This document shows positions 1-8,299 of a stretch of 38,038 bases of DNA, piece after piece. The position numbers and the translations under genes were made by a program. The notes beneath the pieces were generated by a model. It did not search any database. It was not told the DNA's origin and saw only the letters and a list, made by a program, of their open reading frames with translations. Source of the stretch: an uncultured Salinimicrobium sp. (GTDB lineage: Bacteria; Bacteroidota; Bacteroidia; Flavobacteriales; Flavobacteriaceae). The stretch lies in assembly GCA_946887075.1 (NCBI GenBank), contig CAMPKA010000025.1, positions 1 through 38,038 on the forward strand. The letters run 5' to 3'. Each line of letters opens with the position of its first letter. Position 1 is the first letter of the stretch.

Positions 1-33
1 GTTTAATATTGTAGAAGTAAAACAGACAAGATT

Positions 34-489
34 ATGGAAACTTTTAGAAACATTAATCGTCCTTCAAAAGATGAACAAAAAATTGCTATTGAGTCATATG
101 ACGCTTTAGCATCTGTAATCGAACATTTAAAATCCGAAAACCCTGAAATCGAGATTGAAGAAACTCAAGAAAGAATCAAAATTCCATTAAAAGCCTTAAA
201 GTTATTGGGAGAAGTACTGAAGGCAATGAGTGAAGGTAAACCTTTTTCCTTAGTGCCGATGGCTACTGAAGTTACTACGCAAAAAGCGGCAGAAATTTTA
301 GGTTGTTCCAGACCTCATTTTGTCAAACTACTCGAAGGAGGTAAAATTGAATATACCAAAGTCGGGAAACATAGACGTGTCAGGTTTGAAGATGTTATGA
401 AGTATAAGAGGAAAATGAAAAAGAACCAGAAGCAACATCTAATTGACATAATGAAGTCTGATGAAGAATTAGGTCTATATGATTCATAG
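34..489 (+). CDS. Excisionase-type HTH protein, probable antitoxin of a PIN toxin pair
   Basis: 151 residues. The C-terminal half (about 81-125) is an excisionase/MerR-like helix-turn-helix of the HTH_17 type: 'TTQKAAEILGCSRPHFVKLL' followed by the short wing 'KVGKHRRVRFEDV'. The N-terminal 70 residues are helical and acidic and match no family I recognise; they may be the toxin-binding or dimer part. The stop overlaps the start of the PIN-domain gene by 11 bases, the arrangement usual for antitoxin then toxin, so I infer it represses its own promoter and neutralises the PIN protein. The gene and its partner are clearly more AT-rich than everything from 1256 onward, suggesting acquisition by transfer. 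A sequence close to the -7 consensus (TAATATTG, 4-11) lies upstream. It could instead be a plain excisionase relic, but no integrase is present. Confidence 0.75.
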   Translation: METFRNINRPSKDEQKIAIESYDALASVIEHLKSENPEIEIEETQERIKIPLKALKLLGEVLKAMSEGKPFSLVPMATEVTTQKAAEILGCSRPHFVKLLEGGKIEYTKVGKHRRVRFEDVMKYKRKMKKNQKQHLIDIMKSDEELGLYDS

Positions 490-1042
490 TGTAAGGTTCA
501 AGTGTGTTCTTGACACAAACGTCATATATCCAATTGAGATCAGAGATTTACTTTTTTGGTTTGCTTATTACGAATTGTATACTCCAAAGTGGAGTGAACA
601 TATATTCGATGAGTGGAAGGATGTAATGAAAAAAAAGGGCGTAGAGGAATCAGTCGCCCGAAAAAGAGTTGAAAAAGCTAATTTAGCCTTTCCAGACGCT
701 ATGGTTTGTAATTATTCCCCTTTAATAAATAATATAACTCTACCTGATCCGAAAGATTGTCATGTCTTAGCTGCAGCAATTAAAACAAACGCTAATGTTA
801 TAGTAACTAATAATATTAAAGACTTTCCAAGTGATTATCTTAGCTCATTTGGTCTCTCAGCCAAAACTGCTGATGATTTTTTAACTGATATAATTGATTT
901 AAATCCGGAACAAGCAGTTGAGGCTTTCAAAGAAATGGTTTTAAATAGAAGAAACCCTGATCTAAATGAATTTGAAGTTTTAGATATATTACGGAACAGA
1001 GGTTCAAAGGATACTGCAGATTTTTTACATTCTCAGTTATAA
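479..1042 (+). CDS. PIN-domain protein, probable toxin ribonuclease
   Basis: 187 residues. The PIN fold is shown by 'VLDTNV' (D12, N14) at the start, an acidic residue in the second helix (E45 in 'FDEWKDV'), 'LPDPKDCHVLAAA' (D93) and 'VIVTNNIKDFP' (D115). These are the usual metal-binding acids of PIN nucleases, so the active site appears intact. The C-terminal 60 residues extend past the core domain and are helical. The gene starts inside the HTH gene (11-base overlap), which implies translational coupling. By family knowledge such proteins cleave RNA in toxin-antitoxin systems; the target cannot be read from sequence. Low GC matches its partner and contrasts with the neighbouring chromosome. 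The next feature downstream is debris of a group II intron. Confidence 0.8.
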   Translation: MIHSVRFKCVLDTNVIYPIEIRDLLFWFAYYELYTPKWSEHIFDEWKDVMKKKGVEESVARKRVEKANLAFPDAMVCNYSPLINNITLPDPKDCHVLAAAIKTNANVIVTNNIKDFPSDYLSSFGLSAKTADDFLTDIIDLNPEQAVEAFKEMVLNRRNPDLNEFEVLDILRNRGSKDTADFLHSQL

Positions 1043-1061
1043 ATTATGGCCAACGTCTCAT

Positions 1062-1109
1062 GTCGAGTAGGCAAGGGGAATTTCACCCAGGCCTCTCACA
1101 GAACCGTAT
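1062..1109 (-). mobile_element. Group II intron 3' end remnant (3' arm of domain V plus domain VI)
   Basis: Read on the minus strand, this begins ATACGGTTCTGTGAGAGG, continues through a hairpin of the form GGG-GAAA-TTCCCC, and ends CCTACTCGAC. That is the familiar end of bacterial group II introns: the 3' strand of catalytic domain V, then domain VI and the 3' splice site. The 5' strand of domain V is not next to it, so the ribozyme is broken. No reverse transcriptase reading frame is present nearby. The recognition is from memory of these introns. Confidence 0.55.
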
Positions 1110-1203
1110 CTTGTTTTTTGACTTTTAGTGTGGTAAAATTAGAAGCCAAAGTAACACATACACCACCAAGATAGGGGCTTTAGGTACAAAGGATGCAATG
1201 GTT

Positions 1204-1217
1204 GAGCCGTATGTGAG
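1204..1217 (+). mobile_element. Possible displaced 5' arm of group II intron domain V
   Basis: GAGCCGTATGTGAG matches the usual 5' strand of domain V, including the catalytic AGC. It lies about 100 bases from the 3' arm at 1062-1109 and on the opposite strand, so the two cannot pair in place. An inversion of the segment between them would bring the two arms together. The stretch is short, so chance is not excluded. Confidence 0.35.
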
Positions 1218-1255
1218 CGTATGGTTAAATGCCGCTCCTGAAGAGATGGTATGGG

Positions 1256-2629
1256 TTATATCTCCAGGCTCTCAAAGAGTTCTGTCAGCTCCGGATTGGA
1301 GGGACGCGGTGCATCAGCCGTTACGATATTTCCCTCTGGGTCCACAAGGATGAATCTGGGGATTCCATTGATCGCGTAGTTCTCAATGAACTCGGAGTTC
1401 CATGCATTGTCAGCGATAAGTTGTATCCCGCCCAATTCTTTTTCCGTCACCATCTTTCTCCATTTGTCGTAAGCCTCTTCTGTATCAATCGAGATACTTA
1501 CGAAATGGATATTCCGGTCCTTATACTGCTCTTCAACCTCCTTAAGGGCAGGGATTTCTCGAAGACAGGGACCGCACCAGGTCGCCCAGACATCCATATA
1601 TACATATTTGCCTCTCAGGCTTTCCAGGGAGGTTTGACCGCCCTTGTGATTTTCATAGGTAAAGCCAGGAGAGGGATTTCCTGGTTCCAGTTTCTGGATC
1701 AGTTCATACCTCTTGGTCAGTTCCTTCTTGAATTCCTCATCTGTGGAAAGGGCCATAACGCGGGAGTAGATCTCCTCTGACTTTTCTGCCCCGGGCCTGA
1801 CTCCAAATGAGATCCGTTCCAGAAAATCGTTTCTGATGTTGTCGCTTTCAATATCCTCGATATATGCGAAAGCTTTGTCCTCGTAGGAGCTGGTATCTTC
1901 TGAATTGAGCAAAGAAGTGTGCTTGAAAAAATCGATATTGACCAGGTTGCGGTACTCCTCGAAATCCTGGTAGTCCGCCGCCCGGTCCAAATCCAGCGTG
2001 TCGGGAAGAAAGGCAACCAGGGAATCCTGATTTCCTTCAGCATAGTAGCGGTCCCTGTTGAGAACGGTGTACAAATGACGGGTATAGAGGTCTCCATACG
2101 CAAGAGCTTTTTGTTCTCTGGCAGCAAAAGCAGAATCGATACCCTCCTGTTTCCTGAGTAATTCCAGGTAAGCTTTTTCTTGACTGTCCGACAGTTCGAC
2201 CAGGGCATCCTCCGAAAGGTTTTTCATACTATCCTGAGCTATTTCCAGCTCCTCCGATAGCAGGAATTTCTGTGCCAGGTAATTGTTCTCCGGTGCGGCC
2301 TCCCCTGAATACCGAAGGCTCTCGTCGAACTGCTCAGTATTGAGACTAAGCTGGAGATCTTTTCCTGGAGCAAGGTACATACGGCTGATTTCTCCTCCCA
2401 CGACTAGGGTATAATAGCCCTCCTGCTCCAAGTCAAGCGTATCAGCAAAGCTACCATCTTCGGCCAGGGGAATCTTCGCCAGAAAATCACGGGCCCGAAT
2501 CGCTATGGTATCTGTCGTGGGATTCTCAATACTGCCACTGACAATCGTGTAATCGGGTTCCTGTTTCTCTTCTTCACAACCAAATATGGCGAACGAAACC
2601 AATAAAATGAGGAGAAATTTTTTCATCAT
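1256..2629 (-). CDS. TlpA-like thioredoxin-fold lipoprotein
   Basis: 457 residues. The first 18 residues form a lipoprotein signal: basic start, hydrophobic core, then 'FAIFGC' with C18 as the lipidated cysteine, so the protein should be anchored on the periplasmic face of a membrane. Residues about 25-120 look like the DUF4369 beta domain often placed before such thioredoxins; about 120-310 is helical. The C-terminal domain (about 315-457) is a TlpA/ResA-type thioredoxin with 'ATWCGPCLRE' (C352, C355) and the cis-proline loop 'NGIPRF' (P424). Proteins of this class reduce disulfides in periplasmic proteins, sometimes for cytochrome c assembly, which would suit the CcsBA gene in this window, but that link is inference. 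ATG codons 1 and 2 are both possible starts. Confidence 0.88.
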   Translation of the reverse strand: MMKKFLLILLVSFAIFGCEEEKQEPDYTIVSGSIENPTTDTIAIRARDFLAKIPLAEDGSFADTLDLEQEGYYTLVVGGEISRMYLAPGKDLQLSLNTEQFDESLRYSGEAAPENNYLAQKFLLSEELEIAQDSMKNLSEDALVELSDSQEKAYLELLRKQEGIDSAFAAREQKALAYGDLYTRHLYTVLNRDRYYAEGNQDSLVAFLPDTLDLDRAADYQDFEEYRNLVNIDFFKHTSLLNSEDTSSYEDKAFAYIEDIESDNIRNDFLERISFGVRPGAEKSEEIYSRVMALSTDEEFKKELTKRYELIQKLEPGNPSPGFTYENHKGGQTSLESLRGKYVYMDVWATWCGPCLREIPALKEVEEQYKDRNIHFVSISIDTEEAYDKWRKMVTEKELGGIQLIADNAWNSEFIENYAINGIPRFILVDPEGNIVTADAPRPSNPELTELFESLEI

Positions 2630-2764
2630 GACTTGAGTTTTTGGGTCCTGCTGTAGCGAACCTCAATGAATTTAGAGGAAAATTAACGAATTACCTCGAG
2701 AAAACGTCGTAACGGATCAGAAATCTTCAGAAAGCATAAAAAGAAGAGGACTGATATACTTCCA

Positions 2765-4270
2765 CTATTCCATAAATCCCGCCTTGAATTCATACTCCTC
2801 CAGGAATTCCTTCGAAGCCCGGATATGAGGGGCCATGATCTCATCCCCCTTCAACAGAGGAACCTTTTTTCGGTAATGCTCCAGTAGTCCTTCCAGGAAG
2901 GGGGAGGTCTTATGCGGATTCCTGTAGGAGATCGCCTGGGAAGCATTAAAAAGCTCTATGGCAAGGACGGTGGATACGTTGTCCAGTACCTGCAGCACCT
3001 TTGTGGCCGAATTTGCACCCATACTGACATGGTCCTCCTGCCCGTTGGAGGACACGATGGAATCCACACTGGCAGGAGTGCTGAGCTGTTTGTTCTGGCT
3101 CACAATACTTGCAGCGGTATACTGGGGAATCATGAACCCGCTGTTGAGCCCGGGGGCATCAACCAGGAAGGCAGGTCCCCGGAGTCCCGAGATCATCTGG
3201 TATATCCTTCGTTCTGAGATACTCGCCAGTTCGGACATAGCAATGGCCAGGTAATCCAGGGCAAGCGCAAGAGGTTGCCCATGAAAGTTCCCCCCGGAGA
3301 TGACCTTATCGGCTTCCACAAATATGTTGGGGTTATCCGTAACTGAATTGATCTCGGTTTTAATGGTCTTGTACACAAAGTCGATAGTGTCCTTGGTTGC
3401 CCCATGCACCTGGGGAATACATCTAAAGGAATAGGGATCCTGCACATTGTTTTTCACCAAGTGACTGATCTCGCTGCCTTCCAGGATCTTCCGGATTCTT
3501 TCGGCGGTCTTTACCTGTCCGCGATGTGGCCGTACCAGATGCACCAGTTCATCAAAGGGAGACAGGTTACATTCAAAAGCATCCAGGGAAAGGGCTCCGA
3601 TGACATCCGCCCAACGGGATAACTTGAAAGCCTTGAGCAGCGCGTGGACCCCGTGCGCACTCATGAACTGTGTTCCGTTGAGCAATGCGAGTCCTTCTTT
3701 GGACTGCAGCCGGATAGGTTTCCATCCGAATTTCTTCGCGATTTGTTGGGCACCATGTATCTTTCCATCATGGTAAACCTCGCCCTCACCGATCAGGGGT
3801 AGGGATAAGTGGGCCAGAGGAGCCAGGTCCCCAGAAGCTCCAAGAGAGCCCTGAGCATAAATCACAGGGAGGACATCTTCATTGTAGAAGTCGATCAACC
3901 GGTTTACCGTTTCGAGCGCTACCCCGGAATGCCCATAACAGAGGGACTGAATCTTTAACAGGAGCATGATCCGGATTACAGGTTCGGAAATTCGCTCCCC
4001 GGTTCCGCAGGCATGGGATTTAACAAGATTCTCCTGGAGCTCATTGAGTTTGTCAGGAGCAATTTTGACATTACAAAGGGACCCGAATCCGGTATTGATA
4101 CCATAGATCGGGGCTTTTTCCTCCGTGACCTTTTTGTCGAGGTATTTTCGCGCTTTTTTGATATTAAAAACGGCCTCTTCGCTTAAGGCGAGGGCCTTTC
4201 CGGTTTTCAGCATTTCCTGTATCTCATAAAGGTCGAGCACAGAAGAGCTGATGTAATGGTAATTTCTCAT
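2765..4270 (-). CDS. hutH: Histidine ammonia-lyase
   Basis: 501 residues, the usual length. It belongs to the MIO-dependent aromatic amino acid lyases: 'YGINTGFGSL' (Y56) near the N-terminus and 'GSLGASGDLAPLAHL' where A145-S146-G147 cyclise into the MIO cofactor. The reaction removes ammonia from histidine to give trans-urocanate. Family members also include tyrosine and phenylalanine lyases; the overall resemblance is to bacterial HutH, but substrate choice is not proven by sequence. No other hut genes (hutU, hutI, hutG) are in the window. The ATG overlaps the stop of the upstream NAD(P)HX repair gene by 4 bases (ATGA), so the two are one transcript and hutH translation is probably coupled. 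Confidence 0.92.
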   Translation of the reverse strand: MRNYHYISSSVLDLYEIQEMLKTGKALALSEEAVFNIKKARKYLDKKVTEEKAPIYGINTGFGSLCNVKIAPDKLNELQENLVKSHACGTGERISEPVIRIMLLLKIQSLCYGHSGVALETVNRLIDFYNEDVLPVIYAQGSLGASGDLAPLAHLSLPLIGEGEVYHDGKIHGAQQIAKKFGWKPIRLQSKEGLALLNGTQFMSAHGVHALLKAFKLSRWADVIGALSLDAFECNLSPFDELVHLVRPHRGQVKTAERIRKILEGSEISHLVKNNVQDPYSFRCIPQVHGATKDTIDFVYKTIKTEINSVTDNPNIFVEADKVISGGNFHGQPLALALDYLAIAMSELASISERRIYQMISGLRGPAFLVDAPGLNSGFMIPQYTAASIVSQNKQLSTPASVDSIVSSNGQEDHVSMGANSATKVLQVLDNVSTVLAIELFNASQAISYRNPHKTSPFLEGLLEHYRKKVPLLKGDEIMAPHIRASKEFLEEYEFKAGFME

Positions 4271-5826
4271 TTGTATGGTTGGTCTGTTGGTTTGTCTTTT
4301 TGTGGCTGGGGTTCGGGAGGTTTCACCAGGTAAAGGATTGCCCGACCTACCCGGTCGGCAATATCACCTGCCATCACGCTCTCCTGCCCGAGTTCTCCCG
4401 CGGCAATATCGCCGGCAAGTCCATGGATGAAAACCCCGAAAAGAGCGGTCTCTAAAGGGGGATACTTTTGAGCGAGCAGTGCGCTGAGAATGCCGGTGAG
4501 CACATCGCCACTTCCTGCAGTGGCCATGCCTGGATTTCCGGTAGTGTTGATGTACATCCCGGTGGGGGTGATCGTAATCGTGTGGCTACCTTTCAGGATC
4601 AGGTTCAGTTCGTACTTCCCGACGAATTCCTTGGCCGCGTCCAGAGCCTCGAAGTCATTGCCATTGGTACCCAGCAGCCGGCGGAGCTCTCCGGGATGAG
4701 GGGTAAGGATTGACTGCGGAGGAATCTTTGAAAGATATTCCCGGTGGGCAGCAAGGATATTGAGCCCATCGGCATCGATGACCAGGGGCGCTTCGGATCG
4801 CTCCAGAAGACCCAGGAATGCAGTTGCCGTCTCCTTACCGGTCCCCACCCCTACCCCGAATCCAATGGCGTCGGGATTCAGATCATAATTTATGTCACTC
4901 AAATAAGCCTCCTGGGGATCGGTGAGCACCATAGCTTCCGGAACCAGGGTTTGTAATATCTCATACCCGCAACCTGGAACAAAAGCCGTTACAAGGCCAG
5001 AACCTGCTCTGAGGGCAGCACGAGTGGCCAGAGCTATGCTCCCGATTTTGCCGAAACTACCCCCTATAAGCAGGCTGTGACCATAGGTGCCCTTATGGCT
5101 GTTTTTCTTTCTGGGACGATAGATTTCCCGTGCCACAGCTGAAGTAACAAGGGTGGCTTCGGGATCAAGATTAGCGATGAATTCCGGGTCCAGTCCGATC
5201 CCAATGATTGAAACGTGGCCGGTGTATTCCTGCGTCTGTGGAAGATAAAAAACCAGTTTGGGAGCTTCTATGGTAAGGGTTCTGTCCGCCCGGATGATGT
5301 AGGTTGGCTCCGGAGTGACCTGTGATGTAAACATCCCAGAGGGGATATCGATGGACAAGATATAAGCCCCGGAATCATTTATCCTGGAGATCAGCTCCCC
5401 AACCCAGGTCGGGATCGGCCTGTTCAGCCCCGTCCCGAAGATCCCGTCGATTACAAGAGTCTCCTGGCTGATTTCCGGCAAGTCCTCCTCTCCGCGCAGA
5501 AGCAACGGCCAATCATTGCTCACTCCCTTGATCCGGTCGTAGTTCACCAGAAAATCCTTGGACCGCTGATCGCTGTAATTGACGATATATACAGTAACGT
5601 CATAACCCTCCTCAAGAAGAAGCCTTCCCACCACCAGGCCGTCCCCTCCGTTGTTTCCAACCCCGCTGAAGATCACAATGGGTACCCTCCGGTTTTCAAG
5701 AAGCCTGTGGATCTCACGAAAGATCATGGTTCCAGCTCTTTCCATCAATTCATTGGAAGAGATCGCGCGATTCTCCACGGTCACACGATCGGCCTGCCGT
5801 AGCTGTTCGGCGGAGAGTACTTTCAT
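4267..5826 (-). CDS. nnr: Bifunctional NAD(P)H-hydrate epimerase / ADP-dependent NAD(P)H-hydrate dehydratase
   Basis: 519 residues, the normal size for the fused enzyme. The N-terminal YjeF_N domain (about 1-215) is the epimerase that interconverts R- and S-NAD(P)HX: 'GVGNNGGDGLVVGR' (55-68), 'DGIFGTGLNRPI' (127-138) and 'SIDIPSGM'. The C-terminal ribokinase-like domain (about 230-505) is the dehydratase that restores NAD(P)H at the cost of ADP: 'HKGTYGHSLLIGGS' (244-257), 'LTPHPGEL' (374-381) and 'GSGDVLTG' (438-445, with catalytic D441). The tail is short and polar. It leads a two-gene operon with hutH. A perfect -7 element lies 24 bases upstream of the ATG. Confidence 0.95.
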   Translation of the reverse strand: MKVLSAEQLRQADRVTVENRAISSNELMERAGTMIFREIHRLLENRRVPIVIFSGVGNNGGDGLVVGRLLLEEGYDVTVYIVNYSDQRSKDFLVNYDRIKGVSNDWPLLLRGEEDLPEISQETLVIDGIFGTGLNRPIPTWVGELISRINDSGAYILSIDIPSGMFTSQVTPEPTYIIRADRTLTIEAPKLVFYLPQTQEYTGHVSIIGIGLDPEFIANLDPEATLVTSAVAREIYRPRKKNSHKGTYGHSLLIGGSFGKIGSIALATRAALRAGSGLVTAFVPGCGYEILQTLVPEAMVLTDPQEAYLSDINYDLNPDAIGFGVGVGTGKETATAFLGLLERSEAPLVIDADGLNILAAHREYLSKIPPQSILTPHPGELRRLLGTNGNDFEALDAAKEFVGKYELNLILKGSHTITITPTGMYINTTGNPGMATAGSGDVLTGILSALLAQKYPPLETALFGVFIHGLAGDIAAGELGQESVMAGDIADRVGRAILYLVKPPEPQPQKDKPTDQPYK

Positions 5827-5849
5827 CTGATCTGAATTTCGTTGTACTG

Positions 5850-5857
5850 CAAATATA
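5850..5857 (-). promoter_or_regulatory. -7 promoter element for the nnr-hutH operon
   Basis: TATATTTG on the minus strand, a perfect match to the Bacteroidota TAnnTTTG element, 24 bases before the start codon. I see no clear TTG at the expected -33 spacing. Confidence 0.6.
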
Positions 5858-5935
5858 ACCTTTCCCTGATCTTTTACCCCCGTCTCTGGGTCCTACTTTA
5901 AAGACCCAAATAGATTCTGTTCGTTTGAAAATTAA

Positions 5936-5943
5936 TAAATTTG
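5936..5943 (+). promoter_or_regulatory. -7 promoter element for gcvT
   Basis: TAAATTTG matches TAnnTTTG, 17 bases before the gcvT start. A TTC (5915-5917) sits at the spacing where a -33 TTG would be expected. It is divergent from the nnr promoter, in a 134-base shared intergenic region. Confidence 0.6.
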
Positions 5944-5960
5944 CGCCAAATTAATTCAGG

Positions 5961-7043
5961 ATGAAAGAAACTGCCCTTACCGCTACCCATGTCGCACTTA
6001 ACGCCAAAATGGTTCCTTTCGCAGGATTCCAGATGCCCGTATCTTATGAAGGGGTCAATGCAGAACACAAAACCGTTCGCAGCGGGGTGGGTGTTTTTGA
6101 TGTTTCCCACATGGGGGAATTCTTAATAACAGGAGAAAATGCCCTGAACCTCATCCAGAAGGTCTCCTCAAATGATGCCTCCAAGCTCGTTGACGGAAAA
6201 GCCCAGTATAGCTGTATGCCTAACGCCACCGGGGGCATCGTCGATGATCTGATCATCTACAGGTTTAATCAGGAGAAATACCTCCTCGTGGTCAATGCCT
6301 CCAATATTGAGAAAGACTGGAATTGGATCTCCCAGAACAATACGATGGATGCCCATATGCGGGATCTGTCCGATGAGTACAGCCTTTTGGCTATTCAAGG
6401 GCCAAAAGCCGCCGAGGCCATGCAGCCCCTGACCGAGGTGGACCTGACTGCCATCAAGTTCTACAGTTTTGAAGTAGCCCCGTTTGCAGGGGTGGACAAC
6501 GTGATTATTTCCGCCACTGGTTATACCGGGAGCGGAGGATTTGAGATCTACTGCAAAAATGAGGATGCGCAACGGATCTGGGACAGGATTTTTGAAGCAG
6601 GGGCGGATTTCGGGATCAAACCCATCGGGTTAGCCGCCAGGGATACGCTTCGCCTGGAAATGGGCTACTGCCTGTACGGGAATGATATCGACGACACCAC
6701 TTCCCCGATCGAAGCCGGCCTTGGATGGGTCACCAAATTCACCAAAGACTTCGTCAATTGTGAGGCGCTGAAACAGGAAAAAGAAGCGGGCCCAAAAAGG
6801 AAACTGGTCGGTTTTGAACTCCAGGAGCGGGGAATTCCAAGACAGGGACATGAGATCTCCGATGAGAATGGCAAGATTATTGGCAATGTTACCTCCGGAA
6901 CGATGTCTCCTTCCCTGGACAAGGGGATCGGACTGGGATACGTTCCCGCAGACTTGGCCTCCCCGGGCAGCAGGATCAATATACAGATCCGGAAAAAAGC
7001 TGTTCCCGCCGTGGTGGTGAAGACACCATTTTACACTGGATAG
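5961..7043 (+). CDS. gcvT: Aminomethyltransferase (glycine cleavage system T protein)
   Basis: 360 residues, typical length. The T protein transfers the methylene carbon from aminomethylated H protein to tetrahydrofolate and releases ammonia. Motifs: '[15 protein letters not shown]' (17-31) and '[10 protein letters not shown]' in the N-terminal domain, '[11 protein letters not shown]' (91-101) containing the folate-facing aspartate, '[10 protein letters not shown]' (111-120), and '[13 protein letters not shown]' near 224-236. The C-terminal barrel carries '[20 protein letters not shown]'. gcvP and gcvH are not adjacent, which is common in Bacteroidota. It heads an operon with the SDR-like gene 1 base downstream. 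Confidence 0.96.
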   Translation: MKETALTATHVALNAKMVPFAGFQMPVSYEGVNAEHKTVRSGVGVFDVSHMGEFLITGENALNLIQKVSSNDASKLVDGKAQYSCMPNATGGIVDDLIIYRFNQEKYLLVVNASNIEKDWNWISQNNTMDAHMRDLSDEYSLLAIQGPKAAEAMQPLTEVDLTAIKFYSFEVAPFAGVDNVIISATGYTGSGGFEIYCKNEDAQRIWDRIFEAGADFGIKPIGLAARDTLRLEMGYCLYGNDIDDTTSPIEAGLGWVTKFTKDFVNCEALKQEKEAGPKRKLVGFELQERGIPRQGHEISDENGKIIGNVTSGTMSPSLDKGIGLGYVPADLASPGSRINIQIRKKAVPAVVVKTPFYTG

Positions 7044-7044
7044 A

Positions 7045-7863
7045 TTGAAGAGAATTCTGATTTTAGGGGGTAGCGGATTTATCGGCAATGCGCTGTATAA
7101 GGAGCTTCACCCCTATTTTGATACCCATGCCACCTATCATTCAGATGATGGCTTTTTTGAACGAAATCAGAAATTCCACCAGTTTGATCTGGAGACAGAA
7201 CCCGTCAGCATCCTGCTGGAGAACCTTCGGCCCAATATCATCATATCCGCGGTAAGGGGGAATTTTGAAGCCCAGGTCCGGCTTCACTTTGAGATCATGG
7301 ATTACCTGTTACGCAACCCGAATACCAAACTGATCTTCCTGTCTTCAGCTAATGTATTTGATGCCTTTACCAATTATCCCTCCTATGAATATGACAAAAC
7401 GCTTTCCCAGAGCATCTACGGCCGTTTTAAGATCAAGATTGAGAATGGTCTGCTGAGGCTCCCCAACCACAAATATGTGATCTGCAGATTACCTATGGTC
7501 TATGGTGCCGGAAGTCCCCGGGTACGGGATCTCAGACGGCAGCTCGCCGAGGGAGAACCCATCGAGGTCTTTTCCAACGTCGTGGTCAATGCGACATCAG
7601 ATACGAAACTCACCCAGCAGATCCATTACATCATCAACCGGAATCGGCAGGGGGTCTTCCACCTGGGTAGCAATGACCTGATCCATCACCATGACCTGGT
7701 CTGTGATATCTGCGGGGAACTGGGCGAGAAGAAACCCTTGCTCAAGGAGGTCTATGATTCCAATTTTGATCGATTTCTGGCCGTTCTTCCGAAGGACAAC
7801 CTGCTACCACGTAACCTCCAGCTTTCCGTTCAGGATGTGATCAGCAGTACCCTGGTTTCCTGA
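7045..7863 (+). CDS. NAD(P)-dependent sugar epimerase/dehydratase-like (extended SDR) protein
   Basis: 272 residues with TTG as start. TTG is forced because the Rossmann motif 'ILGGSGFIGNAL' (6-17) lies at the very N-terminus and the next ATG is about 84 codons in. The catalytic set of extended SDRs is present: 'FLSSANVF' (S100/S101) and Y125-x3-K129 in 'SIYGRFK'. 'RLPMVYGAG' follows, as in RmlD/NAD-epimerase proteins. The substrate is unknown; a nucleotide sugar is likely for the family. One base separates it from the gcvT stop, so it is surely read through from gcvT. The C-terminal domain is shorter than in full epimerases. Confidence 0.8.
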   Translation: MKRILILGGSGFIGNALYKELHPYFDTHATYHSDDGFFERNQKFHQFDLETEPVSILLENLRPNIIISAVRGNFEAQVRLHFEIMDYLLRNPNTKLIFLSSANVFDAFTNYPSYEYDKTLSQSIYGRFKIKIENGLLRLPNHKYVICRLPMVYGAGSPRVRDLRRQLAEGEPIEVFSNVVVNATSDTKLTQQIHYIINRNRQGVFHLGSNDLIHHHDLVCDICGELGEKKPLLKEVYDSNFDRFLAVLPKDNLLPRNLQLSVQDVISSTLVS

Positions 7864-7940
7864 GGAAGGCCTTTCCTTTCTGATTAATCCCTTTTTGTTT
7901 ATCTTAGTGGAAATCGGCCACCGGCTTAAAAACGTACACC

Positions 7941-8231
7941 ATGCAGAAACTCAGCAAAGAAGAGATCCAGGACCGTCTCAAGGACCTGGACGGATGGGAA
8001 TACGAGGAGGATTCTCTGTATACCTCCCTTAAATTCAATAATTTCAAAGAAGCTTTCGTCATGATGACGGAGATCGCTTTTGAGGCTGAAGCCATGCAGC
8101 ATCACCCCAACTGGTATAACAGCTATAATATATTGGAAATCAGACTTCAGACCCACGAGGCCGATGGGGTCACGGCAAAGGACTTTAAACTTGCCGGTAT
8201 TATCAATGGCCTCCTCGGCGAAGAGAGCTAA
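7941..8231 (+). CDS. 4a-hydroxytetrahydrobiopterin dehydratase (pterin-4a-carbinolamine dehydratase)
   Basis: 96 residues, the full length for the PCD/DCoH family. The hallmark is 'AEAMQHHPNWYNSYN' (H54, H55, P56, W58) followed by 'THEADGVTAKDFKLA', with the active-site histidines in place. It dehydrates the 4a-carbinolamine form of tetrahydropterin, recycling the cofactor of aromatic amino acid hydroxylases; in some bacteria homologues take part in molybdopterin metabolism. No phenylalanine hydroxylase gene is in the window. A weak -7-like TATCTTAG lies at 7900-7907. phhB would be the usual symbol, but I leave it blank because the partner hydroxylase is not seen. Confidence 0.92.
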   Translation: MQKLSKEEIQDRLKDLDGWEYEEDSLYTSLKFNNFKEAFVMMTEIAFEAEAMQHHPNWYNSYNILEIRLQTHEADGVTAKDFKLAGIINGLLGEES

Positions 8232-8271
8232 TCTCTGCCCGGTGTTTTCAGGACGGATTCGATGTTTTTCC

Positions 8272-8279
8272 TATTTTTA
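8272..8279 (+). promoter_or_regulatory. Possible -7 element for the yebC-like gene
   Basis: TATTTTTA, 7 of 8 matches to TAnnTTTG, 20 bases before the start codon. Confidence 0.35.
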
Positions 8280-8299
8280 CAGCACAATTTTATCTGAAA

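Noticed and set aside
1036..1057. Sequence TATAAATTATGGCCAACGTC right after the PIN gene, resembling parts of integron attC-like sites seen in Bacteroidota.
   Set aside because: No matching inverse core or hairpin arms were found and there is no integrase, so I do not call an attachment site.
5887..5908. Hairpin TGGGTC...GACCCA between nnr and gcvT as an operator.
   Set aside because: Six-base stem and 10-base loop in a 134-base region with two promoters; could be chance, and I know no regulator with this site.
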